This document shows positions 23,202-33,718 of a stretch of 64,000 nt of DNA, piece after piece. The stretch is from positions 62,001-126,000 of the forward strand of contig MCGT01000015.1 of assembly GCA_002104935.1 (NCBI GenBank). Reading direction: 5' to 3'. The notes beneath the pieces were generated by a model. That model did no database searches and was not told the DNA's origin. It saw only the letters and a program-made list of their open reading frames with translations. The first letter of the stretch is position 1. Each line of letters starts with the position of its first letter. A program made the translations under genes and the position numbers. Source of the stretch: Hesseltinella vesiculosa. Its lineage: Eukaryota; Mucoromycota; Mucoromycetes; Mucorales; Cunninghamellaceae.

Positions 23202-23640
23202 TCAATTTTTTGTATTTAACGGTTGGGGAGCAGCTGAGTGGTTACAGTGGTTGAAAACCCAGTATTTTACCTTACGTTGTGCCTTGGCATTGTATGTCTT
23301 CAATAAGTGTTGGTCTTGGTTGGTCATGCGGAGCCAATGAGCTATTACTGACCGATTTGCATGACACACTGACGAAACGTACGATCGATCTTTCAAACGA
23401 AGGATCATTGTCTCGATGAGACGCTTCCTTGTGTCATCGTCAGGGCAGCCTTGAGTGGACTTCCTTACATAGCCTACAATTTTGTGACCATCCTTTTCCA
23501 TATTGCTGATTTCCTTGCAGTAGCTTTTGACGACATACCTTCTTGGAGTGAACTGGTTACTTCACAAACTTGACACCTTTTCTGGAGCACTGTTGTATTT
23601 CTGACTGCTAAACGCAAATATGGCACCTTAATTCATGGTA
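23202..23640 (-). pseudogene. Resolvase-like (serine recombinase N-terminal-like) ORF, apparently frameshifted
   Basis: The minus-strand frame from 23501 reads HKIVGYVRKSTQGCPDDDTR followed by RLIETMILRLKDRS. The Y-x-R-x-S start and following helix resemble the first part of serine recombinases, and resemble resolvase-like ORFs I recall as abundant in Mucoromycota. Upstream, the frame RNTTVLQKRCQVCEVTSSLQ appears to belong to the same protein but is in a different frame. No intron of plausible length repairs this, so I read it as a broken copy. The frame ends at 23202. The Arg and later residues needed for catalysis are not visible. Confidence 0.45.
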
Positions 23641-23963
23641 AAAATAAGAATGAGTATTTTGGGACAAAGTGAAAAGATGTTAAACAAGCTACCTACCGAA
23701 TCCGTTCGTTGCTTTTCCTTGACAATAAAAAAAAGCTGTAGAAAAAAAAAAAACGTAGGAAAAGAAGTGAGAAAAGGGAAGGCGGTGACCCAAAAAAAAA
23801 AAAAAAAAAGAGACTTGCATTGATAAAAAAAAAAGCGAGAGGGACAGCTAAGGTACAAGGATCGTGATGACTCAATAAATGACAACTTGAACAAGCACCA
23901 ATGCGCAAAAGCCAGAGCGTTGTGGAACTGTTCACACTTGATAGATATATTTTTCAATGTCGT

Positions 23964-24257
23964 TTAAAACTGGCTGGCAGGTTGTTCTGTAGAAAGGGTG
24001 TCGTTCAAGCTGTGTGATGCTAGGACAGTGTCCAAAATTTCAACAATTTGGCTATCGTTGAGTTCCTGAGAATTTCGTCGTTTGACAATGGCATAGGAGG
24101 GGCTTGTTTCAGTGTATTGCTTAAATGTGAATGGACGAGCGTATAGTGATGGCTTGGAAACAACGATTGGTTCTTCCGGATTGCCATTCTGCACAAGCGC
24201 CAGGTGCTCCATTCCCTGCAAACAAACGTTCGAGGCCAATTTTGACGTTTTCTTCAT
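23964..24257 (-). CDS. Doubtful small hypothetical protein
   Basis: A 97-aa single-exon frame starting ATG at 24257 and divergent from Prp6, with about 180 bp between the two ATGs. It is hydrophilic and has a plausible amino-acid mix (NGNPEEPIVVSKPSLYARP), but there is no motif, and a second long frame overlaps it on the same strand. It may be a real small gene, a transposon-derived piece or chance. Confidence 0.3.
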   Translation of the reverse strand: MKKTSKLASNVCLQGMEHLALVQNGNPEEPIVVSKPSLYARPFTFKQYTETSPSYAIVKRRNSQELNDSQIVEILDTVLASHSLNDTLSTEQPASQF

Positions 24258-24435
24258 CAAAGGGTAGATAAAAAAGCATGCAGATCGCTTGTTGTAAGGT
24301 GACAGGAATGCGTACTTGTTGCGTAGTTTTTGACTTGCGAGGAGCGGAACTGATTTTCGTTTTTTTTTTTTTTTTTGCGTCCAGCTTTCCCTTTGCTCTG
24401 GTTTTATATTTTATTTTCTTTAATTTCTTGACATC

Positions 24436-27376
24436 ATGTTTTCCGTGACCAAAGATTTTATGGGCAAGGATGCACCTCCTGGCTATGTTGCTGGTATTGG
24501 TCGCGGTGCTGCAGGCTTTACGACACGATCCGACATTGGGCCGGCCAAAGAACCTGATTTTCCAACGTAGGTGGTTTATTGCAGCCATTGAGAAAACAAC
24601 ATAAATCATGACTACTAATCTGCTTGTGACTTTCCAGTGATATGAAGGACAAGGAGGCTGGTGAACAGGACGAAGAGCAATATCAAGATCCTGACAATGA
24701 AGTTGGCTTGTTTTCAGCAGCACCCTACGAGCAAGATGACGAGGAGGCCGATCGAGTGTGGGATATGGTTGATTCACGCATGGATGGCCGACGCAAAGCT
24801 CGACGAGAACAGCGTGAACGAGAAGAATTAGAAAAATACCGCAAAGAACGACCAGAGGTGTCTGACCAGTTTAACGATCTCAAACGCCATTTAAAAACCC
24901 TCGATGAAGATGCATGGGCATCCATTCCTGATGTTGGCGACCTGGTGGGCAAGAGCAGGAAGAAGAGCAAGATTGCCGAGCGCTTCACCCCTCTACCCGA
25001 CTCTGTCCTGGCCTCTGCACGCGACCAGTCCCAACTTGCCACCACCACTGACGACACCACCAGCGACGGCATGATGACGGACTTCAAGGAAATCGGTCAA
25101 GCCAGAGACAAGGTGCTGGGGCTCAAGCTGGACCAAGCCTCTGGCGACTCGGCCTCTGGCAAGACCACCGTCGATCCCAAAGGCTACCTCACTGACCTCA
25201 ACAGTGTTGCTCTGAAGACCGCTGCTGAAATTGGCGACATCAAAAAGGCTCGACTTTTGCTCAACTCGGTTATCACCACCAACCCTACACATGCTCCTGG
25301 CTGGATCGCTGCTGCTCGTCTGGAAGAAGCTGCCGGCCGCACTGTGCAAGCCCGCAGCGTCATTGCAAAAGGCTGTCTACAATGTCCAAAGAGTGAAGAT
25401 GTCTGGTTGGAAGCTGCTCGCTTGAATGTAAGTTGTGGAAAAAAAAAAAAAGCGCATGCATTTGCAATATGTCTTTTTTTTTTTTTTAATTGGCTCCTCA
25501 CCCCTTTCGATATTATTTCCATTAGACCACCGAAAATGCAAAAATTATTTTGGCAGACGCTGTGCGGTCGATACCTCAATCCGTCAAGATCTGGCTCAAG
25601 GCGGTGGGCTTGGAAACCGACAACAGAGACAAGAAAAAGGTGCTGCGACGTGCTCTCGAATTTATACCCAACTCTGTCAAGCTATGGCGCACGGCCGTCA
25701 ACATGGAAGAGAACCCAGAGGACGCCAAGGTGCTACTGTCGCGAGCCGTCGAATTGGTGCCACTCAGCGTCGACCTCTGGCTTGCCCTTGCCCGCCTAGA
25801 ATCATTCCAAAATGCTCAAAAGGTTCTGAACAAGGCTCGCACAGTGATCCCCACCAGCCACGACATCTGGATCGCTGCTGCACGTTTACAAGAAGAGCAC
25901 AGCGACAAGTCCAAAGTCGATGGGATCGTGTCGTTGGCTGTGCGTTCGCTCGCCCGGGCCAATGCCAACCTGGCTCGTGAAGACTGGATCAAGGAAGCCG
26001 AAAAGTGTGAGAGCAATGGCTCGCTCGTGACCTGCCAGGCCATCGTCAAGGCCACCATCAGCCTTGGCCTCGAAGAAGAGGACCCAGAAGAGCTGGAAAA
26101 CACTTGGATGGATGATGCCGAAGCCTGTGTCAGTCATGGCGCGGTGGAAACCGCACGTGCCATTTACGCCCATGCCATCAAGACCTTCCCAGGCAACAAG
26201 TCGCTCTGGCGAGACGCCGCCACCCTCGAAAAGAACCATGGCTCGCCCCAGACCCTGGAAGATCTACTGAAGCGGGCTGTCAAGTATTGCCCTCAGGCCG
26301 AGGTGCTGTGGCTCATGGGCGCCAAGGAAAAATGGCTGGCAGGCGAAGTCGACGAAGCGCGTGAAATCTTGGCCGAAGCCATTCGAGCCAACCCCGACAG
26401 CGAACAGATCTGGCTGGCGGCTGTCAAGGTCGAGAGCGAAAGCAAGGAGTACGACAAAGCCCGCACAGTCCTTGAAGTGGCTCGTAAGCAATCTGGCACA
26501 GCACGTGTGTATATCAAGTCGGTGCAGCTGGAACGGCAGATGGGCGAGTTCGACCGGTGCCTTGCCCTGCTCGACGAGGCTCTGGCCAAGTACCCAACCT
26601 TTGACAAGCTGTGGATGATCAAGGGCCAGGTACTGAACAGCAACTTGAAGGATGCCGCCAAGGCTCGGGAGACTTACAACCAAGCGATCAAGCACTGCCC
26701 CATGAGCGTGCCACTGTGGATCCAGCTTGCTCGTCTGGAAGAAAACCTGAACATGGTGACCAAGGCACGCAACACACTGGAAAAGGCGCGGTTCTCCAAC
26801 CCCAAGACCCCAGCACTGTGGGTCGAAGCCATCCGCATCGAACGTCGCGCCAACAACGTCTCGGCTGCCAAGGCTGTGGCTGCCAAAGCCTTGCAGGAAT
26901 GCCCTGGGTCTGGCGCTATCTGGACTGAGTTTATCTTTATGGAAGCCCGTCCCCAACGCAAGGCGCGCAGTGTCGACGCCCTCAAGAAATGTGACAATGA
27001 TCCTATCATTGTCACTACCGTCGCTCGCCTGTTCTGGACCGACCGCAAAATCGACAAAGCCCGCACTTGGTTCCAGAAAGCCGTGCAAGTCGATCCTGAT
27101 CAAGGGGACTCTTATGCCTGGTGGTTCAAGTTCGAACTGCAGCATGGAACCGAGGTAGGCAGCCAGAAAAAAAATTAGGAAGAAATGAAAAAAAAAAATC
27201 ACTAACCGGCTCTCCTCCATCACCCCTAGGCGCAGCAAGAACTTGTGATCAAAAAGTGTGTCCAAGCCGAGCCTCGTCATGGTGAATACTGGCAGCCGAT
27301 TACCAAAGACATGGCAAATGTGGGCAAACGCACAGAAGAGCTCCTACCACTGTGTGCAGCATCTCTAGAACAATAA
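24436..27376 (+). CDS. PRP6: Pre-mRNA-splicing factor Prp6 (U5/tri-snRNP HAT-repeat protein)
   Basis: Four exons: 24436-24566, 24638-25427, 25526-27154 and 27230-27376. They give 898 aa (fission yeast Prp1 is about 906, human PRPF6 is 941). The N-terminus has the PRP1_N block ([25 protein letters not shown]), the acidic [19 protein letters not shown] segment and [12 protein letters not shown]. From about residue 230 to the end are tandem HAT/TPR repeats with periodic W and A/R pairs such as [12 protein letters not shown] and [12 protein letters not shown]. Prp6 bridges U5 and U4/U6 snRNPs in the nucleus. The protein is complete. The gene is divergent from a doubtful small ORF on its left and converges with the membrane-protein gene at 27670. 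Confidence 0.97.
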
Positions 27377-27669
27377 AACTTTCATCCTCATTTCCGTTCA
27401 TATTGAATCGACGGCCATATTGAATCGACGGCTATTTTGAGCAGAAGCAAGCAAGAAGGTGTCTTTAATTCTTCTTGACCAGTGGGTAAAATACAAACAC
27501 TTGATAGGTGTGTTGAGTAAAAAAAAAATAAAGGAGGGTAGGTGGAGGATATCATTTTACCAACGACTAAGAACAAAGAAAAGAGAAGGGATGTGCACGC
27601 TTGGAAGAAGGGGAAAGGGAAGGGTAACATCTCTAGGAGAGGGTGACGGTTGGGAAGAGTGGGTCGGGT
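27377..27669. other. Convergent 3' region
   Basis: This 293-bp interval lies between Prp6 (+) and the membrane protein (-). A 16-base segment, ATTGAATCGACGGC, is directly repeated at about 27403 and 27420. No gene is seen. Confidence 0.45.
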
Positions 27670-28688
27670 TCATGAATCACGATAGGCAGGCGGTTCAGTG
27701 GGTCTTTCTTCTAAAGCTACATAGGAACCATCCTCTTGTCGTTTGAGATTGAAGAGCCTAGCGAGACGCTGGCCGCCAGGAAGGGAAAACAGCCAAAAGT
27801 GGCTAGCATGCTGCTGACGCCAAAAGTCTTCGTTGGAGGGAGGTAAGAACGAGGTCGATTGTTCTTCAAGTTGCTGTTGCTCCGACGAGGGAGCGTCTCG
27901 GTTTTGCCATTTTTCAATCAAGCCCGAGACACCCGAGACAATGGTGCCCACCTGGAAACGGATGACCAGAGCACAGATGGCGAACAGGCCGGTAACGACA
28001 ACGGCCACAATGGCTTCTTTCCAATGGTCGCCCATGGTCATGTTCAAACCGGGACCGACATACATGATATCGCGGGCGATGCATGAGCTGTTACGGCATA
28101 GTCCAGGAAGGAGTTCCAGGCCATAGCGGCACTGCATGTTGAACTCGCACCCTGCGCCGACAGGTCGTTTTGGCTGGCAAGTGTGAGTGGTTTTATCGCA
28201 GTAAGAGATCCGGCTGCAGTTGCCAATCAAGTCCAAATCGTTGATGTCTATCACATCGGGCCCTCGGTAGTCGACATATTTGAGTAGGTCCGGGCTTTTT
28301 GGGATCGAGTGACATGGCAGGCCGGTGTCGTTGTAAATAATCGTTGGATGGAAGTTGAATGTCTCGGCTTCATAAAAACTCGTCATAAAACCTTGGTATT
28401 CATCTATGGAGTGGGAGAGGAATGCAATGCATCAGTGTTCAGTGAATCTTCCATTGCTTTTATCATCGCCTTGTACGTGGCTACATCCATTTCGATAAAA
28501 AAAAAAAAAAGGAAAAGCATCCCAATAAAAAGAAACTTACTTGGATTTTGGCAAATCATTCCTTGTTGTAAAGCAAAGCAGCTGTGAAGAGGGTAGAGGG
28601 GACAATCGGCACTGTCTCGGCATCGCTGCTGGCCAACAGCTAGTCGTACAAGCAACAATATCACTACTAGTATGACATGAGCATACAT
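27670..28688 (-). CDS. Cys-rich single-pass membrane protein with signal peptide
   Basis: Two exons: 28688-28541 and 28403-27670. They give 293 aa. The signal peptide covers about residues 1-19 (MYAHVILVVILLLVRLAVG). The lumenal or extracellular part contains about 14 Cys in patterns like CRDSADCPLYPLHSC and CNFMQ-type spacing (GAGCEFNMQCRYG), plus several N-glycosylation sites (YNDT, GNCS, RNSS, LNMT). One membrane helix lies near residues 185-208 (AIVAVVVTGLFAICALVIRF). The cytosolic tail is Gln/Ser-rich and ends near PPAY. It looks like a type I membrane receptor or cargo-type protein of the secretory pathway or cell surface. I do not recognise a named family; similar proteins are known to me only as fungal hypothetical proteins. 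Confidence 0.8.
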
Positions 28689-28874
28689 TATCTAACGAAA
28701 GAGTGAGAAGAATAAAAAAAAAATAATTGGCCAAGAGAAAAAAGACCAAATCTTCTGTCCACAACTTGGACAAATGCGGATCGCTCCTTTTTTTTTTCTG
28801 CATTTGAAAAATGGTAAAAAAAAAAAAAAAAAACTTTACTGCTGTGATTTGGGAAGAGTTATGTAACAAATAGT

Positions 28875-30983
28875 TTATCCTCGAGTGAAGGAAGGAGGGG
28901 CTAGGTTGCTTTGTAGTTGTGGCTGAGGAGGGCCATTGGTATCAAAGTTGAGAACACTGGCGGTGCTGCTGTAGCTTGGAGTATACTTGCCAACGATTTT
29001 CTTGAGGGCAGGGCCGAGAGTAGACCATAAGAAGACCTTGACATCTTTTTCAATATTCCTTGGTTTGGGTGCAGGGAAGCCCATGATCAATTTGAAGAAG
29101 CTAGAGCTTTCAGCCTTGGATTTGGCAGCCGTCAGCGGTTTGAGGGCCTCGAGGTTGCGGCGTATCCGGTTTTTTTCTTCGACGGTGAATTCAACACCAA
29201 TGAGGCCTTCGATGAGTTGGATACAATCGACAGAGGTGATAAAGTAGTCGCCACGTTCTTTCCAGTAAATGCACGACACGACAAGGCTGTCGCGGGCGGC
29301 CGTGTACATGGGTGTTTCTTGGCCTTGGGCTTGCAGCCTCAGCTTCTCGGCGCGGAAATGTTCTTCATTGACAACCTCATAGCCACAGTTGATTTCGGGT
29401 TGGCTCGGCAGCTGCCTCCTCCAGAAGCGTACAACACGTCGCTGCATGTTCCATTCGTCCGAGCTCCAGTTCTGGGTCACCTCCATTAGGTCGCCATGGA
29501 TGATGAGCTGGGGCCGGCTGACCAGCCCAGCAAAGGGCGAGGTTTCCTTGACGGCCTCGGCAGGCACGGTGGCAGCGGACGCATAGCCGAACATGGACAT
29601 GGGATAGGCCTGTTTCTGTTGCAAGGGAGGGGTCAGTGGCATAGAGGCAGCTGTGCCAGGAGGCAGAGACGGAGGAGGCATGGTGTTGGCTGCCAATGGC
29701 GAGATAGCTAGTCCACCTGGCCGCGGCGGAGCTGACATGTAGTCCTGGTAGGCTTCGACTTGATGAGGATCATGCTGTGGGTGTTGCTGATGTAGCGGCA
29801 TATACATTTGTGAGAGGGATGGGTCGGCATAACCGCTCGAAGGAGGAGGCGGCGCTGAGGGCATGGCATAATAACTAGTGCTGGGAGGCGATGTGCTGTA
29901 AGCGTAGACTGGGGGAATGGCTGAGGAGGATGAGGAAACTTTGGGCATCAGAGGATGCTGCCGTGCAGGTGCAGGTGCAGGTTTTGGAGGTTTGGCTGGT
30001 TTTGGAGGTGTGCTCTGCAGGGCTTGCTGCAACATGTCGTTGTAGGACGTCTGCTCCGAGTCGCTGAGCAACTCGTGCGAGGGTGAAGCCAGCTCGCTCC
30101 CTAGACTTGCTTGCAGCTGCTGCTGTGATTGGCCTTGACTGGGCTGACCCTCATAAGGGTTCATCAGACTAAGCATATTATCGAAATCCACCGAGTCATC
30201 ATTGAGGAAGTCTACAAAAATAAAATAAATATAAAAACGGAGGGAAGAGTCAGGCGGGCTCATATAGCCTTTTTTTTTTTTTAGGAGCATACCTGCACTT
30301 TCGTCGCCATGTGCTTTTTTTGAAAAGTGTTGCCCATCGATATCATACATAGAGGAACGTTCTAATAGGGTGGATGAGGACCTTGGTGGTAAGTACCGAT
30401 GTCGTCATAGATAAGAGCACTTACTCGATCCAGTAGAAAGATATTGAAAGGAGCCAATCACAAAGGTGGCCCGTGCTTCGTTTTTGACAGGGTCATAGGA
30501 GCAAATAGACACCTCGGTAGGGAGATCGGCGGGTAAAGCAGGTGAGACAGGTAGGAGATCTTGTCTGCTGGGCACCTTTGTTGCAAGGGTGACGGTGATT
30601 TGATCGTCACTGTAATACTCGCGTTTTTCTGTAGTTTCAACCATGGTTTTATCGAGAACGAGTCTCATGGGCAGCGGAGGTGAATTGGGAGAGACATAGA
30701 CTCGGAGAATGGCAGTGAGGACGTCACCTTGTTGACCTTGCTGAGGTGACAGGCTGATGAGCTGTGGTGGCTCGGCTGGAGCAGTGATGACCGTGGTGGG
30801 TGGGGTGAGTAAGGCATTGGGCGAGCTGCGGTTGCTGCCAGTGTTGGTGGGAGTGACGCTTAATAATTTGTCGTAATCCTCCATCAGTGGATCCATGATG
30901 TCTGCGGGCACAGCGGCTGATGATGGTGCGTCGGTGCCTTGAGAAAACGGCATGAGCGACGAATCTTGTTGCAGTTTGTCCAT
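28875..30983 (-). CDS. Medusa (MedA/Acr1)-like developmental regulator
   Basis: Three exons: 30983-30425, 30361-30293 and 30211-28875. They give 654 aa. The N-terminal half has an immunoglobulin-like or Rel-like strand pattern (PQLISLSPQQGQQGDVLTAIL, VSICSYDPVKNEARATFVIGS). The middle is Pro/Gln/Ser low complexity. The C-terminal third holds the family core: LMEVTQNWSSDEWNMQRRVV, FITSVDCIQLIEGLIGVEF, VEEKNRIRRNLEALKPLT and GFPAPKPRNIEKDVKVFLW. These match my recollection of Aspergillus MedA and Fusarium Ren1 (DUF7082), nuclear regulators of conidiation, adhesion and morphology. A sporulation or morphology role here is inferred by homology. Upstream DNA up to 31345 is AT-rich. Promoter elements are not clear. 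Confidence 0.88.
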
Positions 30984-31345
30984 GGCATAAAAAAAACGGT
31001 GACAGCTAGAACGCTTTTTTTTTTCCTTGACACGGATAAGCTCTAAACAAGGGAAAGGTAGAGAAAGAGTGAATGAAACAAAAAAGTGGTGGTGTTCAGA
31101 GAAAAGAGGTGGTTAGCCTGTATTTTTCCCCATTGTCACCGCGGAGAATAACACCACCGGCACACTTCCGTGCGCGTGTAGAGCAAAATTGAAGACATCT
31201 AAAAAAAAAAAATGAGAAGCTGAGTGAGCATTTGCCAGCTGGTATCCATTTGCACGACAAACAAATAAAAATTAGAGAGACACGTAAAAAAAAAAAAATA
31301 GTGTATTAAAAGAAATGCAATGGGACTGAGATTTTATTTCGGTGT
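30984..31345. other. Promoter region of the medusa-like gene
   Basis: This is 362 bp between the medusa-like start (-) and the stop of the lipase-like gene (-). A runs lie at about 31201-31212 and 31286-31299. No other gene is seen. Confidence 0.5.
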
Positions 31346-33718
31346 TCAGCCTTTGACAGGACAATCAACAACAAGAGGTCTGCCTAGGGCGTGAGATGAT
31401 ACGTCGGCGTCCAGTGAACCTGGTGCAGGATGTGAACGATCTAGAGCATCTTCTAAATCATGAGGGTGAGGACCAGAGAAGACCAAGGATGGTTGTTGAG
31501 CTTGATGATTGTCCAAGATGGTCATTTGGCCGAGATGCACAAGGCCTGTGGTTCTTGGCGGCAAATGAGCCATGACGTCTTTGGGATGCATGACTCGGAT
31601 AGTTTCGATATGATGATGCGCAAGCAATTGGCTGAACCGTTCGTCACCGATGCGAGGCGGATGGAGGCCACAATAGGTCACTTGGCGATCACGTAATAAC
31701 CCGGTCGATACCAACGAATACGCACACAACGCTGCAACGGCTAAAAAAAAAATAAAAAAGAAAAAAGGAGAGAGAGAGATCAGCAACCGACGGGCATGGA
31801 ATAGCATTTTTCTTTTACCTGCACCGACGCCATGACCGACCATGACAACACGATAATGCAATGGCAATCCTTGGCAGATCTTCATTAGGAGGGTGGCCAC
31901 ATGGATTTCACATTTGCGCCAGGCGGTAAGGGCACCGAACAGAACAAAGGGGGGTTGGTGTGTTTGCTGTGGAGAGAGCGAGGCTGATGAGGCGTCGATA
32001 TGAGGTTCGTCATGCTCGGGGATGGTGGCGTCTTCCTTTGAGCGGCCACGGAGAAGAGTGACCCGGCGACTGACTTTACGCTTACGGCGTTGGTATTCTT
32101 GATGGAAAAGCGAGGTAGGTTTGTCGTCATTGTCTTCTTGCCATGGGACGGAGCTGAAAAAGGTGGGATCAACATCGAGGCGGCCAGATGAGGAAGGAGG
32201 TAGGCCGGGAAACACGAGGAGGATTTCTTGATGTTGGTGGTCGATGGCAAGCAGACCTTTGCGTTCGATTTGATTGGGTAAGAAGGACAGGGAGAAGGAG
32301 CCGCCAGCACCGGAGGAGCTGATGGAATCGGCGCAGGACAGCTGATCGGTGGATCCATGTTGGGTATAATGGAGGGTATGCCGACGAGGGAATGTGTTGA
32401 AGTCTTGAGGTTTGGGTGAGGTGGGAGGCTGGGTGGACGAGGAGGCTGAAAGGGGTGGCGAGGTGGGGACAGCCAGGTGTTGGGGCTGGGGTGTTTGGGA
32501 CAGAGGGCGGCCAGACGAGTGATAGTAGGAATAGCGGGTGGGTGTGTACAGTTGGAATTGGGTGGAATCAGATGAGGTGTTGAGGATGGGCTGGGAATAA
32601 GCAATGGTGAAAAAGGGGGCCAGGGTGGGCAGAGGGGATGGGCTGGCGATGGAGTCATGATGCAGCGATGGAGGTGGAGGCGATCTTGGTTTGATTTCGT
32701 CGTCGACCATGGAGGGAATCAGGCTATGATTGGTCAGCATGGAGGGATCGGGGAAGGCCAGGTGGGGCACGATGGGTTTGCAGCATCGGACACAGGTGAA
32801 TGCATAAGTGGAGTGAGAAGGATGCATGGCTAGGTCATGGGAGGCGAGGGTCAAGGTGTCTGCATATCGGCATAATCGATCATAAGCCGGTTTGGTTAAA
32901 TCGGTGGCCATGGCGGCTGGGCCTGAGTGGACGGGCTGGTCAAGGCCTTTGGGGAGAAATGCAGCAGCTTGGACAAGCAAGGATTTGGGTACAGAGAACC
33001 AAGTTGGATGGAAGGTTTTGGAAAGCAAGGATGAATGGCGACGACGAGAGGACGATCGGCGAGGTGTGGGCGGCGAGGCCGAGGTGGAGACGGAAGAAAA
33101 GGAGGCAAGGGAGGCTGTGGAGGGGTTTTTGTGGATGGTGATAACGGGATTTGGTTGTAATAAAAACGAGGTGGCGACGCCTAGGCGAAAAGGCGTGGGG
33201 GATTGTGAGGAGGAGAAGGAACCAGCAGGTTTGAGCAGGTTGGATTTAAGAAAAGCCAAGACCGCTTGTTCTTCCTGGAGCTGAGTCAGAAGCCAGTGAT
33301 AGCGATCGATAGGCATCCACACCATGTTCTCCTCGGCACCGATCCCGACAAACGCTCGTTCAGGATCAAAATGCACAAATGCTTTGAGGTTGGTGGACAT
33401 GCTGCTGTCGTTTGCAGGCACAAACACATGACGTTCGCCATCTAGAATGACCATTTTTTCTTGGTGCATCGAGGCGGAGACGCTGGCAGTCAGGGTCAGG
33501 GCAATGGCCTGGCTTGGCGCAGGTTCAGGTTCCTCTTCTCTTTCTTGTGAGTGGACTTGCTGGACAGGTGGTGGGGGTGTTGGTTGTTTTTTCTTTTGTT
33601 TGCGATGGCGAGGGTGAAGCCAGTGTTTCATTTCTCGAAATGGGCGCAACAATCGGCTACTGGCAGACGGCTGAGGGTCAGGCGGTAGAGAGTTGACAAG
33701 TAAAGACGTTGAAACCAT
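31346..33718 (-). CDS. Lipase class 3-like protein with Gly in place of the nucleophile Ser
   Basis: Two exons: 33718-31819 and 31740-31346. They give 764 aa. The N-terminal 500 residues are Pro/Ser/His-rich and disordered, with basic RHRKQKKK near the start. The C-terminal third has the alpha/beta-hydrolase lipase-3 fold landmarks: LLVFPGLPP (oxyanion-side strand), HVATLLMKICQGLPLHYRVVMVGHGVGAAVAAL in sections, TYCGLHPPRIGD, and IRVMHPKDVMAHLPP followed by LVHLG, which carries the usual Asp. At the nucleophile elbow the canonical GHSLG reads GHGVG (Gly630, codon GGC at 31831-31829). The family normally hydrolyses acylglycerols; this member may be a pseudoenzyme. There is no signal peptide, so it is probably cytosolic. 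Confidence 0.82.
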   Translation of the reverse strand: MVSTSLLVNSLPPDPQPSASSRLLRPFREMKHWLHPRHRKQKKKQPTPPPPVQQVHSQEREEEPEPAPSQAIALTLTASVSASMHQEKMVILDGERHVFVPANDSSMSTNLKAFVHFDPERAFVGIGAEENMVWMPIDRYHWLLTQLQEEQAVLAFLKSNLLKPAGSFSSSQSPTPFRLGVATSFLLQPNPVITIHKNPSTASLASFSSVSTSASPPTPRRSSSRRRHSSLLSKTFHPTWFSVPKSLLVQAAAFLPKGLDQPVHSGPAAMATDLTKPAYDRLCRYADTLTLASHDLAMHPSHSTYAFTCVRCCKPIVPHLAFPDPSMLTNHSLIPSMVDDEIKPRSPPPPSLHHDSIASPSPLPTLAPFFTIAYSQPILNTSSDSTQFQLYTPTRYSYYHSSGRPLSQTPQPQHLAVPTSPPLSASSSTQPPTSPKPQDFNTFPRRHTLHYTQHGSTDQLSCADSISSSGAGGSFSLSFLPNQIERKGLLAIDHQHQEILLVFPGLPPSSSGRLDVDPTFFSSVPWQEDNDDKPTSLFHQEYQRRKRKVSRRVTLLRGRSKEDATIPEHDEPHIDASSASLSPQQTHQPPFVLFGALTAWRKCEIHVATLLMKICQGLPLHYRVVMVGHGVGAGKRKMLFHARRLLISLSPFFFFIFFLAVAALCAYSLVSTGLLRDRQVTYCGLHPPRIGDERFSQLLAHHHIETIRVMHPKDVMAHLPPRTTGLVHLGQMTILDNHQAQQPSLVFSGPHPHDLEDALDRSHPAPGSLDADVSSHALGRPLVVDCPVKG

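Noticed and set aside
26264..27280. Long minus-strand frame opposite the Prp6 HAT repeats
   Set aside because: The plus strand is an unambiguous Prp6. The antisense frame is a by-product of its codon use.
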